A stretch of DNA of 49,583 bases from Candidatus Parcubacteria bacterium (GCA_018669975.1 JABHSK010000009.1:115127-164709); one strand, 5' to 3'; shown: positions 39,602 to 48,754, numbered from the stretch's first letter. A program made the numbers and translations. Notes: generated from the sequence alone by a model not told the origin.

Positions 39602-40039
39602 ATGTTAGCTATTAGATTTGCTAGAGTTGGACGAAAGAAGCAACCGCTTTATAGGGTTGTAGTTTCTGAAAAAGCCAAGGATATGTATGGTAATCATTTG
39701 GAGATTTTAGGTACCTATAATCCCAATACTAAAGAAGTAGACCTTAAAGATGATCGTATCAAGCATTGGCTTGATAAGGGTGCCCAGGCTTCATCTAGTG
39801 TATTCAATTTGCTTATTAAAGAAAAGATTGTTGAAGGCAAGGCGCAGAAATCGGTTAGTATTAGTGATAAGAGAAAGGCTAAGAAAGAAAAATCAACCGA
39901 AGAAACTAAAGATGCCGAACCAGAAGGCGAGGCTAAAACTGAAGGTGCTCCAGCTGAAGAGGTGAAATCAGAAGTTAAGGAAGAAAAAGCTGATGAAAAA
40001 CCAACCGAAGAAGTTAAGGAAGAAAAGAAAGAAGAATAA
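39602..40039 (+). CDS. rpsP: 30S ribosomal protein S16 with acidic/lysine-rich tail
   Basis: 145 aa. Residues 1-80 are S16 (MLAIRFARVGRKKQPLYRVVVSEKAKDMYGNHLEILGTYNPNTKEVDLKDDRIKHWLDKGAQASSSVFNLL). Residues 85-145 are a low-complexity K/E/A/P tail (EEVKSEVKEEKADEKPTEEV) not found in standard 80-90 aa S16. First of the usual rpsP-khpA-trmD order. No SD. Confidence 0.96.
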   Translation: MLAIRFARVGRKKQPLYRVVVSEKAKDMYGNHLEILGTYNPNTKEVDLKDDRIKHWLDKGAQASSSVFNLLIKEKIVEGKAQKSVSISDKRKAKKEKSTEETKDAEPEGEAKTEGAPAEEVKSEVKEEKADEKPTEEVKEEKKEE

Positions 40040-40133
40040 ATCATTGCTTTTATTTTCAAGCAGTTATATAATAAGTAAAGTTATTCTTGGTTAACAAGAA
40101 TAATGAGTAAGAAAACCATTAACCAATAAAGAA

Positions 40134-40466
40134 ATGCAAGACAAAGAATTTTTAGAGACAATCGTCAAAGAATTAGTCGAAAAACCAGAAGACGTAGTTG
40201 TTGAAAGGGAAATCGACGAAAGAGGTGTACTTTTAACCTTAAAAGTAAACCCAGAAGAAATGGGTAAGATTATCGGTAAGCAAGGTCAAACTGCTAGATC
40301 ACTCCGTACTCTTTTGAGAATTGTAGGCAACAAAAACAATTCTTATGTAAACTTGAAAGTTTATGAACCAGAAAAAGAGGGTGGAGCACCTAGAGAAGCT
40401 AAAGCAGCTGTAGAACCAGTAGCAGAAGCGCCAATCGATAATGATGTTGAAGATTTAAAATTATAA
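40134..40466 (+). CDS. khpA: KH-domain RNA-binding protein KhpA
   Basis: 110 aa. One KH domain with the loop MGKIIGKQGQTARSLRTLLRIVG (GxxG as GKQG); the last 30 residues are a disordered extension (APREAKAAVEPVAEAP). KhpA with KhpB binds RNA and affects cell division in Gram-positives. Located between rpsP and trmD, where rimM would be expected; rimM is absent here. Confidence 0.93.
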   Translation: MQDKEFLETIVKELVEKPEDVVVEREIDERGVLLTLKVNPEEMGKIIGKQGQTARSLRTLLRIVGNKNNSYVNLKVYEPEKEGGAPREAKAAVEPVAEAPIDNDVEDLKL

Positions 40467-40490
40467 CCTGAACATTTATATCAGAAAAAT

Positions 40491-40519
40491 AAAAGACCGC
40501 AATCGCGGTCTTTTATTTT
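40491..40519 (+). terminator. Terminator after khpA
   Basis: AAAAGACCGC AATC GCGGTCTTTT with TATTTTTC. Confidence 0.88.
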
Positions 40520-40561
40520 TCTCTGTTTTATAGTATCGTAAAAATATAAACATAAAGAATT

Positions 40562-41230
40562 ATGAAATTTGATTTACTAACAATTTTTCCAAACAGTCTA
40601 GACAGTTACTTCAATTGTTCGATTTTGGATAGAGCTCAAAAAAATAAACTGATTGAGATTAACACGCACGATATTCGGGAACAAACCACTGATAAAAGAA
40701 GAACTGTAGACGATACCCCTTATGGTGGTGGACCGGGCATGGTAATCCAGATTGAGCCAGTCTATAAGACTCTAAAAAAAGTTTATCCACGCCAGAATAA
40801 ATCTACTAGGGTAATATTGTTGACACCACGTGGTCAAACTTTAACTCAAAATAAAGTTAAGCAATTATCAAAATATAAAAGATTAATTTTGATTGCCGGG
40901 CACTATGAGGCCATTGATGCTCGCATAGATAAATTTACTGATGAAAAAATTTCTTTAGGTAATTTTATTTTAACTGGTGGTGAATTAGCAGCAGCTTGTG
41001 TGATAGACAGTGTGGCTAGATTAGTGCCAGGGGTAGTAGGTAAAGAAGAATCAGTTAAAGAGGAGTCTTTTGCCGAGTATGATAGTCAGAACAAAGAGTT
41101 TAATATTGAGTATCCACAATATACACGACCGGAGGTTTTTAAAGGATTAAAAGTACCACCTGTTTTATTATCTGGTCATCATGGTGAGATAGCTACTTGG
41201 CGTCAAAAACAAACTAAGTATAGAAAATAG
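40562..41230 (+). CDS. trmD: tRNA (guanine-N1-)-methyltransferase TrmD
   Basis: 222 aa. SPOUT trefoil-knot methyltransferase that makes m1G37 in tRNA and prevents frameshifting. MKFDLLTIFPNSLDSYFNCSILDRAQKN, DDTPYGGGPGMVIQIEPVYKTL, LLTPRGQTLTQ, IAGHYEAIDARIDKFTDEKISLGNFILTGGELAA (SAM knot) and YPQYTRPEVFKGLKVPPVLLSGHH are all present. tag starts 1 base after its stop. Confidence 0.97.
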   Translation: MKFDLLTIFPNSLDSYFNCSILDRAQKNKLIEINTHDIREQTTDKRRTVDDTPYGGGPGMVIQIEPVYKTLKKVYPRQNKSTRVILLTPRGQTLTQNKVKQLSKYKRLILIAGHYEAIDARIDKFTDEKISLGNFILTGGELAAACVIDSVARLVPGVVGKEESVKEESFAEYDSQNKEFNIEYPQYTRPEVFKGLKVPPVLLSGHHGEIATWRQKQTKYRK

Positions 41231-41231
41231 T

Positions 41232-41795
41232 ATGGCAGAGAAAAAAAGATGTCAGTGGCCCAGTGATGATAGGTTGATGATTGAATATCACGACAAAGAA
41301 TGGGGGCTACCAGTACACGACGATCAGCTATTATTTGAGTATCTAGTATTAGATGCTTTTCAGGCGGGATTGAGTTGGCGTACTGTTCTATATAAACGGG
41401 AAAATTTTAGAAAGGCTTTTGATAATTTTAATGCTAAAAAGATAGCTAAATATACTCAGCAAGACGAGAATAAATTATTACAAAATGCTGGTATTATTAG
41501 AAATAAGTTAAAAATTAAAGCCACCATTACCAATGCCCAAAAGTTTTTGGAAGTTCAGCGAGAATTTGGCAGCTTTGATAAGTATATTTGGCAATTTACA
41601 AAGCATAAGATTATAAAGAATAAGCATCAAAAACTTGGGGATATACCAGCTACCTCACCAGAGTCTGATGTCATGAGCATAGATTTAAAGAAAAGAGGAT
41701 TTAAGTTTGTGGGTTCTACTATTTGCTATGCCTTTATGCAGGCAGCGGGTATGGTTAATGATCATATAATTGATTGTTTTAGATACAGAAAATAG
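41232..41795 (+). CDS. tag: DNA-3-methyladenine glycosylase I
   Basis: 187 aa. Removes 3-methyladenine from alkylated DNA. RCQWPSDDRLMIEYHDKEWGLPVHDDQLLFEYLVLDAFQAGLSW is the family start (zinc ligand Cys, then the catalytic region), with IIRNKLKIKATITNAQKFL and GFKFVGSTICYAFMQAAGMVNDHIIDCFRY holding the later His and Cys zinc ligands. Translationally coupled to trmD. Confidence 0.95.
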   Translation: MAEKKRCQWPSDDRLMIEYHDKEWGLPVHDDQLLFEYLVLDAFQAGLSWRTVLYKRENFRKAFDNFNAKKIAKYTQQDENKLLQNAGIIRNKLKIKATITNAQKFLEVQREFGSFDKYIWQFTKHKIIKNKHQKLGDIPATSPESDVMSIDLKKRGFKFVGSTICYAFMQAAGMVNDHIIDCFRYRK

Positions 41796-41903
41796 TATTT
41801 TTATTTTTTAGCTATTAATCTGTTGTCATTGACAGCTGCTTATTTTATAGATAAAATAAGAGCAATAAAAGATGAATAAAAATTATTTTTTTATTATAAA
41901 CTT

Positions 41904-43067
41904 ATGGAATTTTTTAAGAATAAGAGAGAAGATCCACCTGAAGAAAAATTGACCTTGGATGAATATGCAGAAATTGCAGAAAGCGGAAAATGGGAAGTGC
42001 CCTCTTTTGAAGATTTTGATAACGATGAAGAAGAGGAAAAAATGAAGAGTGTTATGGATTTTTTCAGGCCTAATACACCTGAGGGAATGAAAAAAGCCAA
42101 GCTTTTTATTGGTGTAGCCCTTGCTGCAACTGCCCTTGCTAGTGCGGTAGACACGCTCGATTTTGATGCTGGGGATCTACGGGTTGAAAATACAGGCCTT
42201 GACGAAGATGGAATTGACAACGATGAAGAAGGGGAAGAGCCACCGCCAAAATTTCGAGCAAAGACATTGGCGTATTTGGAATCTATGGAAGTTCAAAGAA
42301 ATGAACAAATGGATGCAGGTGAGATAGTGATCTCTGACGAGGTGTATGAAGCTGAGCAAAAGTATTTGTTGGCCACTGATGCGAACGATGATATTGGTAC
42401 GGATACATATGAAGACGTTGCGCTAGATGAAATGTATACTCTTGCCAAAAACAGTGGTAATGTGCAGGATTTGTTGTTGACTCGTTTTAGGTTGGAGGAC
42501 AAAAATGAGTATGACGCTCTAGATGCTGAGCAACGAAATGCCGAAGGAAAAGATTTTGTAGGAGAGAATAGGGAGAGGTTAGATGTTCTAGATGCTGCTG
42601 ATAGTGAAATGGCTGAGGAGAGAAATAAGAGGATACAAGAATTGACGACTATTATTCAAGAAAAGATAAATATGCCAATCCCAGATGGCAAGCTCAGCGA
42701 TGCTCAAAGAGCTGAGGTGTCTGAAAATTTTAGGGAATTGAAAGTATTGTATTCATACCCAGACGAGCTGGAAAACAATGGGGATGCTATTTATGATAAG
42801 ATGTATGGAGATGCCATGGCAGGTGGCAGAATAGCTAATTTGTTGGACATGCAGGAGATGATGAGTGTTCGTGAGTCAAAAGAACACGATAGTCTTGATA
42901 TGTCACGTTCAGATAAATCTGCAGAGCTTAATGCCTTGGAAAGGAGAGTCTTGGATACAATAACTATGCTACCTGCAGGAAAGGCATTGGAGGAGGTTAA
43001 GAGGTTGTTTTATGAGAAGGACTATGTGGCAGTTGCCAAATTGTGTAATAAAAATGGAATTGCTTAA
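41904..43067 (+). CDS. Single-span membrane protein, copy 1 of a duplicated module
   Basis: 387 aa, function unknown. Acidic N-terminal cytosolic part, one hydrophobic helix near residues 66-84 (LFIGVALAATALASAV), then about 300 mostly helical, acidic residues presumably outside. It shares with the gene at 43576 the segment INMPIPDGKLSDAQRAEVSENFRELKVLYSYP...DAIYDKMYGDAM and the earlier DEMYTLAKNSGNVQDLL. It has a small partner gene 31 bases downstream. No SD; ATG after AAACTT. Confidence 0.75.
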   Translation: MEFFKNKREDPPEEKLTLDEYAEIAESGKWEVPSFEDFDNDEEEEKMKSVMDFFRPNTPEGMKKAKLFIGVALAATALASAVDTLDFDAGDLRVENTGLDEDGIDNDEEGEEPPPKFRAKTLAYLESMEVQRNEQMDAGEIVISDEVYEAEQKYLLATDANDDIGTDTYEDVALDEMYTLAKNSGNVQDLLLTRFRLEDKNEYDALDAEQRNAEGKDFVGENRERLDVLDAADSEMAEERNKRIQELTTIIQEKINMPIPDGKLSDAQRAEVSENFRELKVLYSYPDELENNGDAIYDKMYGDAMAGGRIANLLDMQEMMSVRESKEHDSLDMSRSDKSAELNALERRVLDTITMLPAGKALEEVKRLFYEKDYVAVAKLCNKNGIA

Positions 43068-43097
43068 ATTAAGGTATATTATATAGAATGTTAAAGT

Positions 43098-43436
43098 ATG
43101 GTTAATAAAGTTATTAAAGAATTATTGACGTTGGTTTATAAATCCGACTTGTCTAAGGTAGACAAAAAAAAGTATTCTAAGGTCATAATGTTGGCTTTTA
43201 GGAGGTTTCAAATGGAAACAGGAGTTTCATTGGAGGATGATCCAGAGTTGATGAAAAAAATGTTGGCAAGCTATGAGAAAAAAAAGGAGATTATGAAGAG
43301 TAGAGATAAGGCTGCTTGGAAAAAACTATTGCAAGAAGAAGAGGGTGAGCTGGAAACTATGATTATTGGAGATTTAAAAGAGGAAGAAAACGCACAATTG
43401 GAAGAAATTCGAGCTAAAATAGTCAAAGGAGTATAA
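43098..43436 (+). CDS. Small helical partner, copy 1
   Basis: 112 aa, unknown function, soluble and helical. Clearly related to the 89-aa gene at 44691: DPELMKKMLASYEKKKEIMKSRDKAAWKKLLQEEEGELE versus DPEAMKKLLDSYEKKKEIIKNEDKDAWKKLMEEEEKELE. It follows the large membrane protein of copy 1. Probably cytosolic, perhaps contacting the acidic N-terminus of its partner (inference). Confidence 0.75.
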   Translation: MVNKVIKELLTLVYKSDLSKVDKKKYSKVIMLAFRRFQMETGVSLEDDPELMKKMLASYEKKKEIMKSRDKAAWKKLLQEEEGELETMIIGDLKEEENAQLEEIRAKIVKGV

Positions 43437-43575
43437 TTTTGTTGAGAAAAGTTATTTTTTTGCGAAAGTCCTTATATTTACAGCACTTTTTCATTGATAA
43501 ATAGCAAGTCTCATGTTATTATATATAAACAATTTAGGTTTTTGTTATATTTTATTAAAGTTAAATATAAATCTT

Positions 43576-44661
43576 ATGAAAATGAAATTTGAACAACCGG
43601 ATGTGGATAAGGAGATGAGCACCAAAGAAGAAGATCTTTTGTTTACAGAAGAGAAACGATTTGGGAAAATTTCTAGTAGCTTTGAACTCTCAAAAACAAT
43701 GAGTGGAAAAGCTAGGGAATTCATAAATGCTGTCACACTAGCTACAATGCTATCAACCATGGGAGCGGGCTTGGCCAAGGCAGAGACGTTGGCCCCTGAA
43801 TCAGGAGATGGCAACAACAAGACAGATAAAAACAAAACAGAGGTATTAGCAGACGAAGCTTTGACGGATAGTCAGGGCAGAATATGGACTCCAGAAATGT
43901 TGCAAGGGGAAATAGACAAATTTGAAGAATGGGCAAATCAGAGAAGGGAAAGGGCCGAAGAACAGGGAAAGCCAATGCAATCCGAAGAGATGCACGAATT
44001 AAATAAAAAACATGACGCGCTACGGACTTTGGACCGTGACGATGAAGCGGAGGCTACTTTGGCGGAAATGTTTGAAATGGCTAGGAAGAGTGGGGATATT
44101 ATGGATATAGAGAATCCTCGTTGGGATATGATGAAGCGCATAGAAAAGAGCTATACATATGAGGATGGTCGAGAATATACTTGGTATGATTCTGCGCCAA
44201 TGGAGGAGCAAAGTTCCGAATGGCAAGAATTGAATCAGCTTTTTATGGAAGAAATAAACATGCCAATTCCAGAAGGAGATTTGAGCGCTGAGCAAAAAGA
44301 TGCATTAACAGAGCATGCGATAAAGTTAAATGAGTTAAGATTTAATTTAGGGCAGAGTATTGATATAGAAGCAATAGACGCTATTTACAATAAATTAAGA
44401 GATATAGCTTTGAGGACAGAGAGAGTGGAAGCGCAGATCATGGCTCGTAAGCATATGGATTCATATGAATTGAGCCATGCTAAAGATCATCATGGAGGTG
44501 CACTACCAAATGAAAAACATTCTCCAGAGTGGCAAAAGATAAATGTTGACCTGAGAGAAAAATTAGACAGTGTTGATGGTGCATATCGTATGTGGGCCAA
44601 AGGTTTTACGCATCCTACCCCCGAACTTTTAGAGCTTTTGCATGAAAATGGAGTAGAATAA
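43576..44661 (+). CDS. Single-span membrane protein, copy 2 of a duplicated module
   Basis: 361 aa from the ATG of MKMKFEQPDVDKE; the 21 codons before it in the ORF track are AT-rich leader and would put a hydrophobic stretch in front of the acidic head. One hydrophobic helix near residues 48-66 (FINAVTLATMLSTMGAGLA), then acidic helical sequence with INMPIPEGDLSAEQKDALTEHAIKLNELRF...DAIYNKLRDIAL, matching copy 1. AEMFEMARKSGDIMDIENPRWDMMKR parallels the copy 1 segment. Function unknown. Confidence 0.75.
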   Translation: MKMKFEQPDVDKEMSTKEEDLLFTEEKRFGKISSSFELSKTMSGKAREFINAVTLATMLSTMGAGLAKAETLAPESGDGNNKTDKNKTEVLADEALTDSQGRIWTPEMLQGEIDKFEEWANQRRERAEEQGKPMQSEEMHELNKKHDALRTLDRDDEAEATLAEMFEMARKSGDIMDIENPRWDMMKRIEKSYTYEDGREYTWYDSAPMEEQSSEWQELNQLFMEEINMPIPEGDLSAEQKDALTEHAIKLNELRFNLGQSIDIEAIDAIYNKLRDIALRTERVEAQIMARKHMDSYELSHAKDHHGGALPNEKHSPEWQKINVDLREKLDSVDGAYRMWAKGFTHPTPELLELLHENGVE

Positions 44662-44690
44662 AATAAATATTTATCATTAAAATATTAAAT

Positions 44691-44960
44691 ATGAATAATA
44701 AAATTCTAGGAGAAATGCTAGACTTGGTTAATAAGGCTAAGATGTCCGACGAAGATAAAAAGCATTACCGATTACTTATTAGATTTATTGAGGAAAGAAT
44801 GTTAAAAGGATTGAGAAATGATCCAGAAGCAATGAAGAAATTATTAGATAGCTACGAAAAAAAGAAAGAAATTATAAAAAATGAAGACAAAGACGCTTGG
44901 AAAAAATTAATGGAAGAAGAAGAAAAAGAATTGGAAGCATTGGTAAATGAAGAAAAATAA
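44691..44960 (+). CDS. Small helical partner, copy 2
   Basis: 89 aa, paralog of the gene at 43098 and placed the same way, 29 bases after its large partner. Shorter because the C-terminal 23 residues of copy 1 are missing. Followed by two hairpins that probably end the four-gene unit. Confidence 0.75.
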   Translation: MNNKILGEMLDLVNKAKMSDEDKKHYRLLIRFIEERMLKGLRNDPEAMKKLLDSYEKKKEIIKNEDKDAWKKLMEEEEKELEALVNEEK

Positions 44961-44962
44961 AG

Positions 44963-44987
44963 CTTATTAATCCTCTAGATTAATAAG
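44963..44987 (+). other. 10-bp hairpin
   Basis: CTTATTAATC CTCTA GATTAATAAG directly after the module's last stop, before the terminator; it may protect mRNA 3' ends. Confidence 0.5.
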
Positions 44988-44991
44988 TATA

Positions 44992-45018
44992 AAAGCCCTC
45001 AAGTTTTGAGGGCTTTTA
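44992..45018 (+). terminator. Terminator of the duplicated module
   Basis: AAAGCCCTC AAGTTTT GAGGGCTTTT. Confidence 0.85.
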
Positions 45019-45114
45019 ATATTGGCAATTTATAAAGTATAAGACTATAAAGAATAAGTATCAAAGGCTTGGCATAGAAGCGACAGGCTTTTTTATTTTA
45101 TTAAGTTTTAGGGC

Positions 45115-45143
45115 TTGACAAAAAGCTAAAATTATTCTATATT
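45115..45143 (+). promoter_or_regulatory. Promoter of the secreted protein/lipoprotein operon
   Basis: TTGACA, 17 bases, TATATT. A 145-base leader follows with hairpins CATCTTG/CAAGATG and TGCTG/CAGCA, plus a 19-codon ORF (MKNKEEKRLSLVRFFINCC) that contains an AAGGAGG. Leader control is possible. Confidence 0.7.
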
Positions 45144-45294
45144 ATGATGCATCTTGAATACATCAAGATGTCTTAGATTATGGATAATTTAAGGCTCTGT
45201 ACTTTCACAATGAAGAACAAGGAGGAAAAACGTTTAAGTCTTGTAAGATTTTTTATAAACTGCTGTTAAACAGCAAAAACCGAAAGGATGCATT

Positions 45295-46494
45295 GTGCGT
45301 TCAAAAATCAGTTTTTTGGTGATAACATTGCTTTTATTTATAAGTGGTCAGGTTTTAGCCGATCATACTGTCGAAGCAGTGGATGACACTCTGATTGTTC
45401 ATCTCCAACCGGGTTATACCGGTATTTCTACCAACCTCGAGGACATCGAGTTCAACGACAATTTTTTGAATTGGATCAATCTGGCCAATGATGGTCAGGC
45501 CTACTTTACGGTATTTGTCTCCAATGACGATACCAAGTGGGCCATGCTTCAGATTATGGAGCGTGATTCTAACTTCGTCGCGGTTGATTTTGATGAGATG
45601 CAACTCAATTTTGACAGTATGGCCAAGGGAGGTCGCCAAACAGCGGCTGACCAGATTTTGACCCAGGCAGGTCTCCAGCCACACGCTATTATCAATTGGC
45701 GTTTTGGTCGGGAGGAAACCTGCTACTTTAAGATCTATGGCGTCTGTCAGGGATATCAGCCCTTGGTAGATTATGGTCAGTTGACCAAGTCACTATCGGT
45801 TGATCTATTGATCACACCCTTGAGTTTACCGGTGCCCTTCGACACTAACGTCAAAGGCACTATCGATGGTGGGCAGAAGCCTTATCAAACTTGGCTGCGC
45901 TATGATGATCAATTGATTTCCACTACTAGTATCGATACTATTTATACTGTCGACTTAGTCGGCGGGCATAAATTCGAGCTAACCGTGGTTGATGCAGTTG
46001 GTGATACAGTGATTGTCGAGCAGAGGTTCAGTGGCCTTAAGGGTAACTGGGCACTGGGTCTCTACGGCGGTTTGAGTAGTACTCGTTATGCTGTGGTTCC
46101 CATGGGAAGCGCAGCTATCTATTACCGAGAACAGGTTATGTTTCGTGGACATGGTGTTCACAGTTTATTTCTGCGTCAGGATCGTGACTATTTTGGTCAG
46201 GATGAACCGACCTTTGAACGAGGTTGGGGAGTAACGGTCGGCTATAAGTGGCCGAATCCGTTCTGGCTTACTCTTGGTTGGCATAGTGAGGAGAATATTC
46301 TCGATGCTGGTGAAGAGGCTGGTAATAATTTGAGTTGGCTTGATGCCGGCGAGATTGGTGTTAGTTATATCACTAAGAACCTGTCCTTGAACTTGGCTGG
46401 TACCTATGGTCACGAGAAGGACTACGATAAAAACTTGACGACCACCTTCGGCATACGATTTGCCGTGATGGTCGGGAATACCTGGGGGTGGTAA
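45295..46494 (+). CDS. Secreted protein with C-terminal beta-barrel-like region
   Basis: 399 aa, GTG start behind AAAGGA. Signal peptide MRSKISFLVITLLLFISGQVLA. Residues about 30-250 hold beta-sandwich-like sequence (IDGGQKPYQTWLRYDDQLI, a PKD/Ig-like GG.xPY motif). From about 250 to the end the pattern is amphipathic strands with aromatic girdles (GNWALGLYGGLSSTRY, GWGVTVGYKWPNPFWLTLGWHSEENI, LSLNLAGTYGHEKDY...TTFGIRFAVMVG), like an outer-membrane barrel. Co-transcribed with the lipoprotein gene 2 bases downstream. Function unknown. Confidence 0.72.
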   Translation: MRSKISFLVITLLLFISGQVLADHTVEAVDDTLIVHLQPGYTGISTNLEDIEFNDNFLNWINLANDGQAYFTVFVSNDDTKWAMLQIMERDSNFVAVDFDEMQLNFDSMAKGGRQTAADQILTQAGLQPHAIINWRFGREETCYFKIYGVCQGYQPLVDYGQLTKSLSVDLLITPLSLPVPFDTNVKGTIDGGQKPYQTWLRYDDQLISTTSIDTIYTVDLVGGHKFELTVVDAVGDTVIVEQRFSGLKGNWALGLYGGLSSTRYAVVPMGSAAIYYREQVMFRGHGVHSLFLRQDRDYFGQDEPTFERGWGVTVGYKWPNPFWLTLGWHSEENILDAGEEAGNNLSWLDAGEIGVSYITKNLSLNLAGTYGHEKDYDKNLTTTFGIRFAVMVGNTWGW

Positions 46495-46496
46495 GG

Positions 46497-48380
46497 ATGA
46501 AGAACATTTATACACTTTTGGGTGTTTTGCTGATTATGGTATTTATGGTCTGTGGTTGTGGTACCGAACAGGTGTCGGGTCCTGATGTTCCGGAAGATCC
46601 GGACATCTTCACTCTTCACTTCGGCGTGACTAACGATCAGGACTATGTGCCTTTCGCTGCCGCGACCATTCCTATGGTCACTGGTGGTAGCGGGGTGTAT
46701 AGTTATGAACTGTACCAGGATGGTCAATTCCTCGGTCATGATCCGATTCAGATTCTGCGTTTTGGGGAGATCCGAGACTATGAGATTACTCTCAAGGTCA
46801 GGGATGCTGAAACGGATTCTGTTCGGACGGCCACCATCACGGTGGCTGGTTTGCAACCTCCGGAGGGCTTACCTCTGAAGTCTACCCTTTATACGGCAGA
46901 TTTTTCGGGCACTGTGCCTTTTACGGCCTCGCTTCTCGGTATTGCTAGTGGTGGTGTTCCACCCTACAGTTACGAGATGATCGTCGATGACGTGACTCTC
47001 TACGAGGATGATAATGTTCCTGTCTATATCACAGAAGAGGGTGTTCACGATATTGTTTTTCGTGTGACCGACGCCGTGGGTACCGTTGCTCAGTCTGATG
47101 TCGGTGTCTACGGTCACGAGCGTGAAGAGGATCCGTTGATGCGGATCAACTTTATTGCTCTGCCTCAAGTGGTGGAAGTAGGCAAGCAGACTGGCTTGGT
47201 TACCGTGGTTTACGGAGGGCAGGCGCCTTTCGAGTTTGAGATCAAGGTGGACGGCCAGGTGGTTGCTTGGGAGCCTACTTATATGTATCAGATGAATACT
47301 CTGGGTGAGTTGATTGCTATGGTCAAGGTGACCGATGCAACCGGTATGTCTAGCGAGATTGGACTTTCGATCTTTGGAGAGGAACCAGAGGTTTACGTAC
47401 CGTCGACTACGGTTGATGCTACGGTTGATAATCCGGAACCTCAGATCAATGAGAAGAGTTTTTTCCATGCTGATTTGCGTGGGGAATATGATCTCATTGA
47501 GTGGTCATACACTGATCTTAACCATCTGGATCCAGTGCCTTTCGGGACTGGTCAGGAGAACGCCGAATTCGCTTTCGATTTTGGACAACACCTGGCTAAG
47601 GTTGAGGTTTTCTACCAGGGAGCTTCGGTTGCCTGGGACACGGTTGGTGTTTTCGTTCAGCCGCCGGACCCAATTGAGCTGTTGACGCTCGATGCTTTTG
47701 CGGCCACCCCGCAGGCGGTGGCACCATACACAACTACCCTGGATGCAGATCCTCATGGTGGTGTACCGCCCTATATATTCGAGTGGCGACATAACGGTGC
47801 CTTATTGGCAGTCACAACCACAGAAAATATTCCTCATACCGTGGAAACAGTCGGTCCTCAGTTGGTCGAAGTGACGGTTATTGATGATGTTGGTCAGACC
47901 GCCAGTCAGGCAATATCATTAGTGGGTTTACTTGGCCCAGGCGATGCTACTATTTCTTGGATGGTTGAGACCAATCTCGTGGCCGGACCCAACGACAAGC
48001 ATGATTCTGAAACGGTCGATACCGGGCAGGAATCTAGCATGAACCGAATTTGGTTCTATATTCGTATGGATGTCCGCAACGAGGATCGGGAAGTCATGAC
48101 CCTGGAAGTCGTCTACGCAGACGGTAGTCGGCGGTACTGGCAGATTCCTGATGTCTTGGCTGCTCGGCCGGCCCATTTTCTGGTTGACGGTGGCGAAGCT
48201 CTTATCGAGCCGGTCATCGAGGTTAACTGGTATTACCCCGGTGGTACTTCTGTAGTTAAATGTGATGGCTGGAATAGAGTCCTGGAGATCCACGGATCTC
48301 GAGAAGTTCCGGTTAGTCATAAAGCTGCTCAGGTCATCGAGGTAAAGAGTCAGGGCGATCCTCCTTTGTTTCTTCAGTAA
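46497..48380 (+). CDS. Lipoprotein with PKD/Ig-like repeats
   Basis: 627 aa from the ATG 2 bases after the upstream stop; the track's GTG start 3 codons earlier overlaps that stop. Lipoprotein signal MKNIYTLLGVLLIMVFMVCGCG with a Cys at the lipobox end. At least four repeats with a GG-x-PPY/APF-x-(Y/F)E core are visible (GGSGVYSYELYQDGQFLG, GGVPPYSYEMIVDD, GGQAPFEFEIKVDGQ, GGVPPYIFEWRHNGALL), each about 90-100 aa apart or in groups, as in PKD-type surface domains. Probably a cell-surface partner of the barrel-like protein before it. Confidence 0.78.
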   Translation: MKNIYTLLGVLLIMVFMVCGCGTEQVSGPDVPEDPDIFTLHFGVTNDQDYVPFAAATIPMVTGGSGVYSYELYQDGQFLGHDPIQILRFGEIRDYEITLKVRDAETDSVRTATITVAGLQPPEGLPLKSTLYTADFSGTVPFTASLLGIASGGVPPYSYEMIVDDVTLYEDDNVPVYITEEGVHDIVFRVTDAVGTVAQSDVGVYGHEREEDPLMRINFIALPQVVEVGKQTGLVTVVYGGQAPFEFEIKVDGQVVAWEPTYMYQMNTLGELIAMVKVTDATGMSSEIGLSIFGEEPEVYVPSTTVDATVDNPEPQINEKSFFHADLRGEYDLIEWSYTDLNHLDPVPFGTGQENAEFAFDFGQHLAKVEVFYQGASVAWDTVGVFVQPPDPIELLTLDAFAATPQAVAPYTTTLDADPHGGVPPYIFEWRHNGALLAVTTTENIPHTVETVGPQLVEVTVIDDVGQTASQAISLVGLLGPGDATISWMVETNLVAGPNDKHDSETVDTGQESSMNRIWFYIRMDVRNEDREVMTLEVVYADGSRRYWQIPDVLAARPAHFLVDGGEALIEPVIEVNWYYPGGTSVVKCDGWNRVLEIHGSREVPVSHKAAQVIEVKSQGDPPLFLQ

Positions 48381-48409
48381 TAGTCAGTAATTCAGCTGAT
48401 TTATATAGG

Positions 48410-48437
48410 GGCATCTCTTCGGAGGTGCCTTTTTTTA
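48410..48437 (+). terminator. Terminator of the lipoprotein operon
   Basis: GGCATCTC TTCG GAGGTGCC with T7. Confidence 0.92.
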
Positions 48438-48453
48438 TATTCTTATAAAAGGC

Positions 48454-48482
48454 TTGACAAAACATTGTTTTTGCTCTATCAT
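48454..48482 (+). promoter_or_regulatory. Probable rRNA operon promoter P1
   Basis: TTGACA, 17 bases, TATCAT, 270 bases before 16S. Two more TTGACA hexamers lie at 48624 and 48653, and a TATAAT at 48734-48739 close to the 16S start. Between them CAG-AAAATC/GATTTT-CTG followed by six Ts (about 48555-48595) looks like an attenuator. GAGCC/GGCTC (48708) and TCGAG/CTCGA (48739) hairpins precede 16S. Confidence 0.6.
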
Positions 48483-48754
48483 AGTGAAGCATTAAATAAC
48501 GTACAAAGCCGCAAGTAGCTGATTGAAAAACTAGAGTTGCATTTTAGGAAAGACAGAAAAATCTGACACCCTCGGATTTTGCTGTTTTTTCTTGAATTTT
48601 GATTCCAGAAAAATCATAGTTTTTTGACAAGAGAATACACATGTTCATAAATTTGACAATTTAGAAGTGATAAGCTTTTAGTCAATTCAATTTTTTTAAT
48701 TTTCAATAGAGCCTTTATTGGCTCAAATTCTAATATAATCGAGTTTACTCGATT

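Noticed and set aside
46869-47468. 199-aa minus-strand ORF
   Set aside because: Antisense shadow of the lipoprotein gene; rich in basic residues with no domain.
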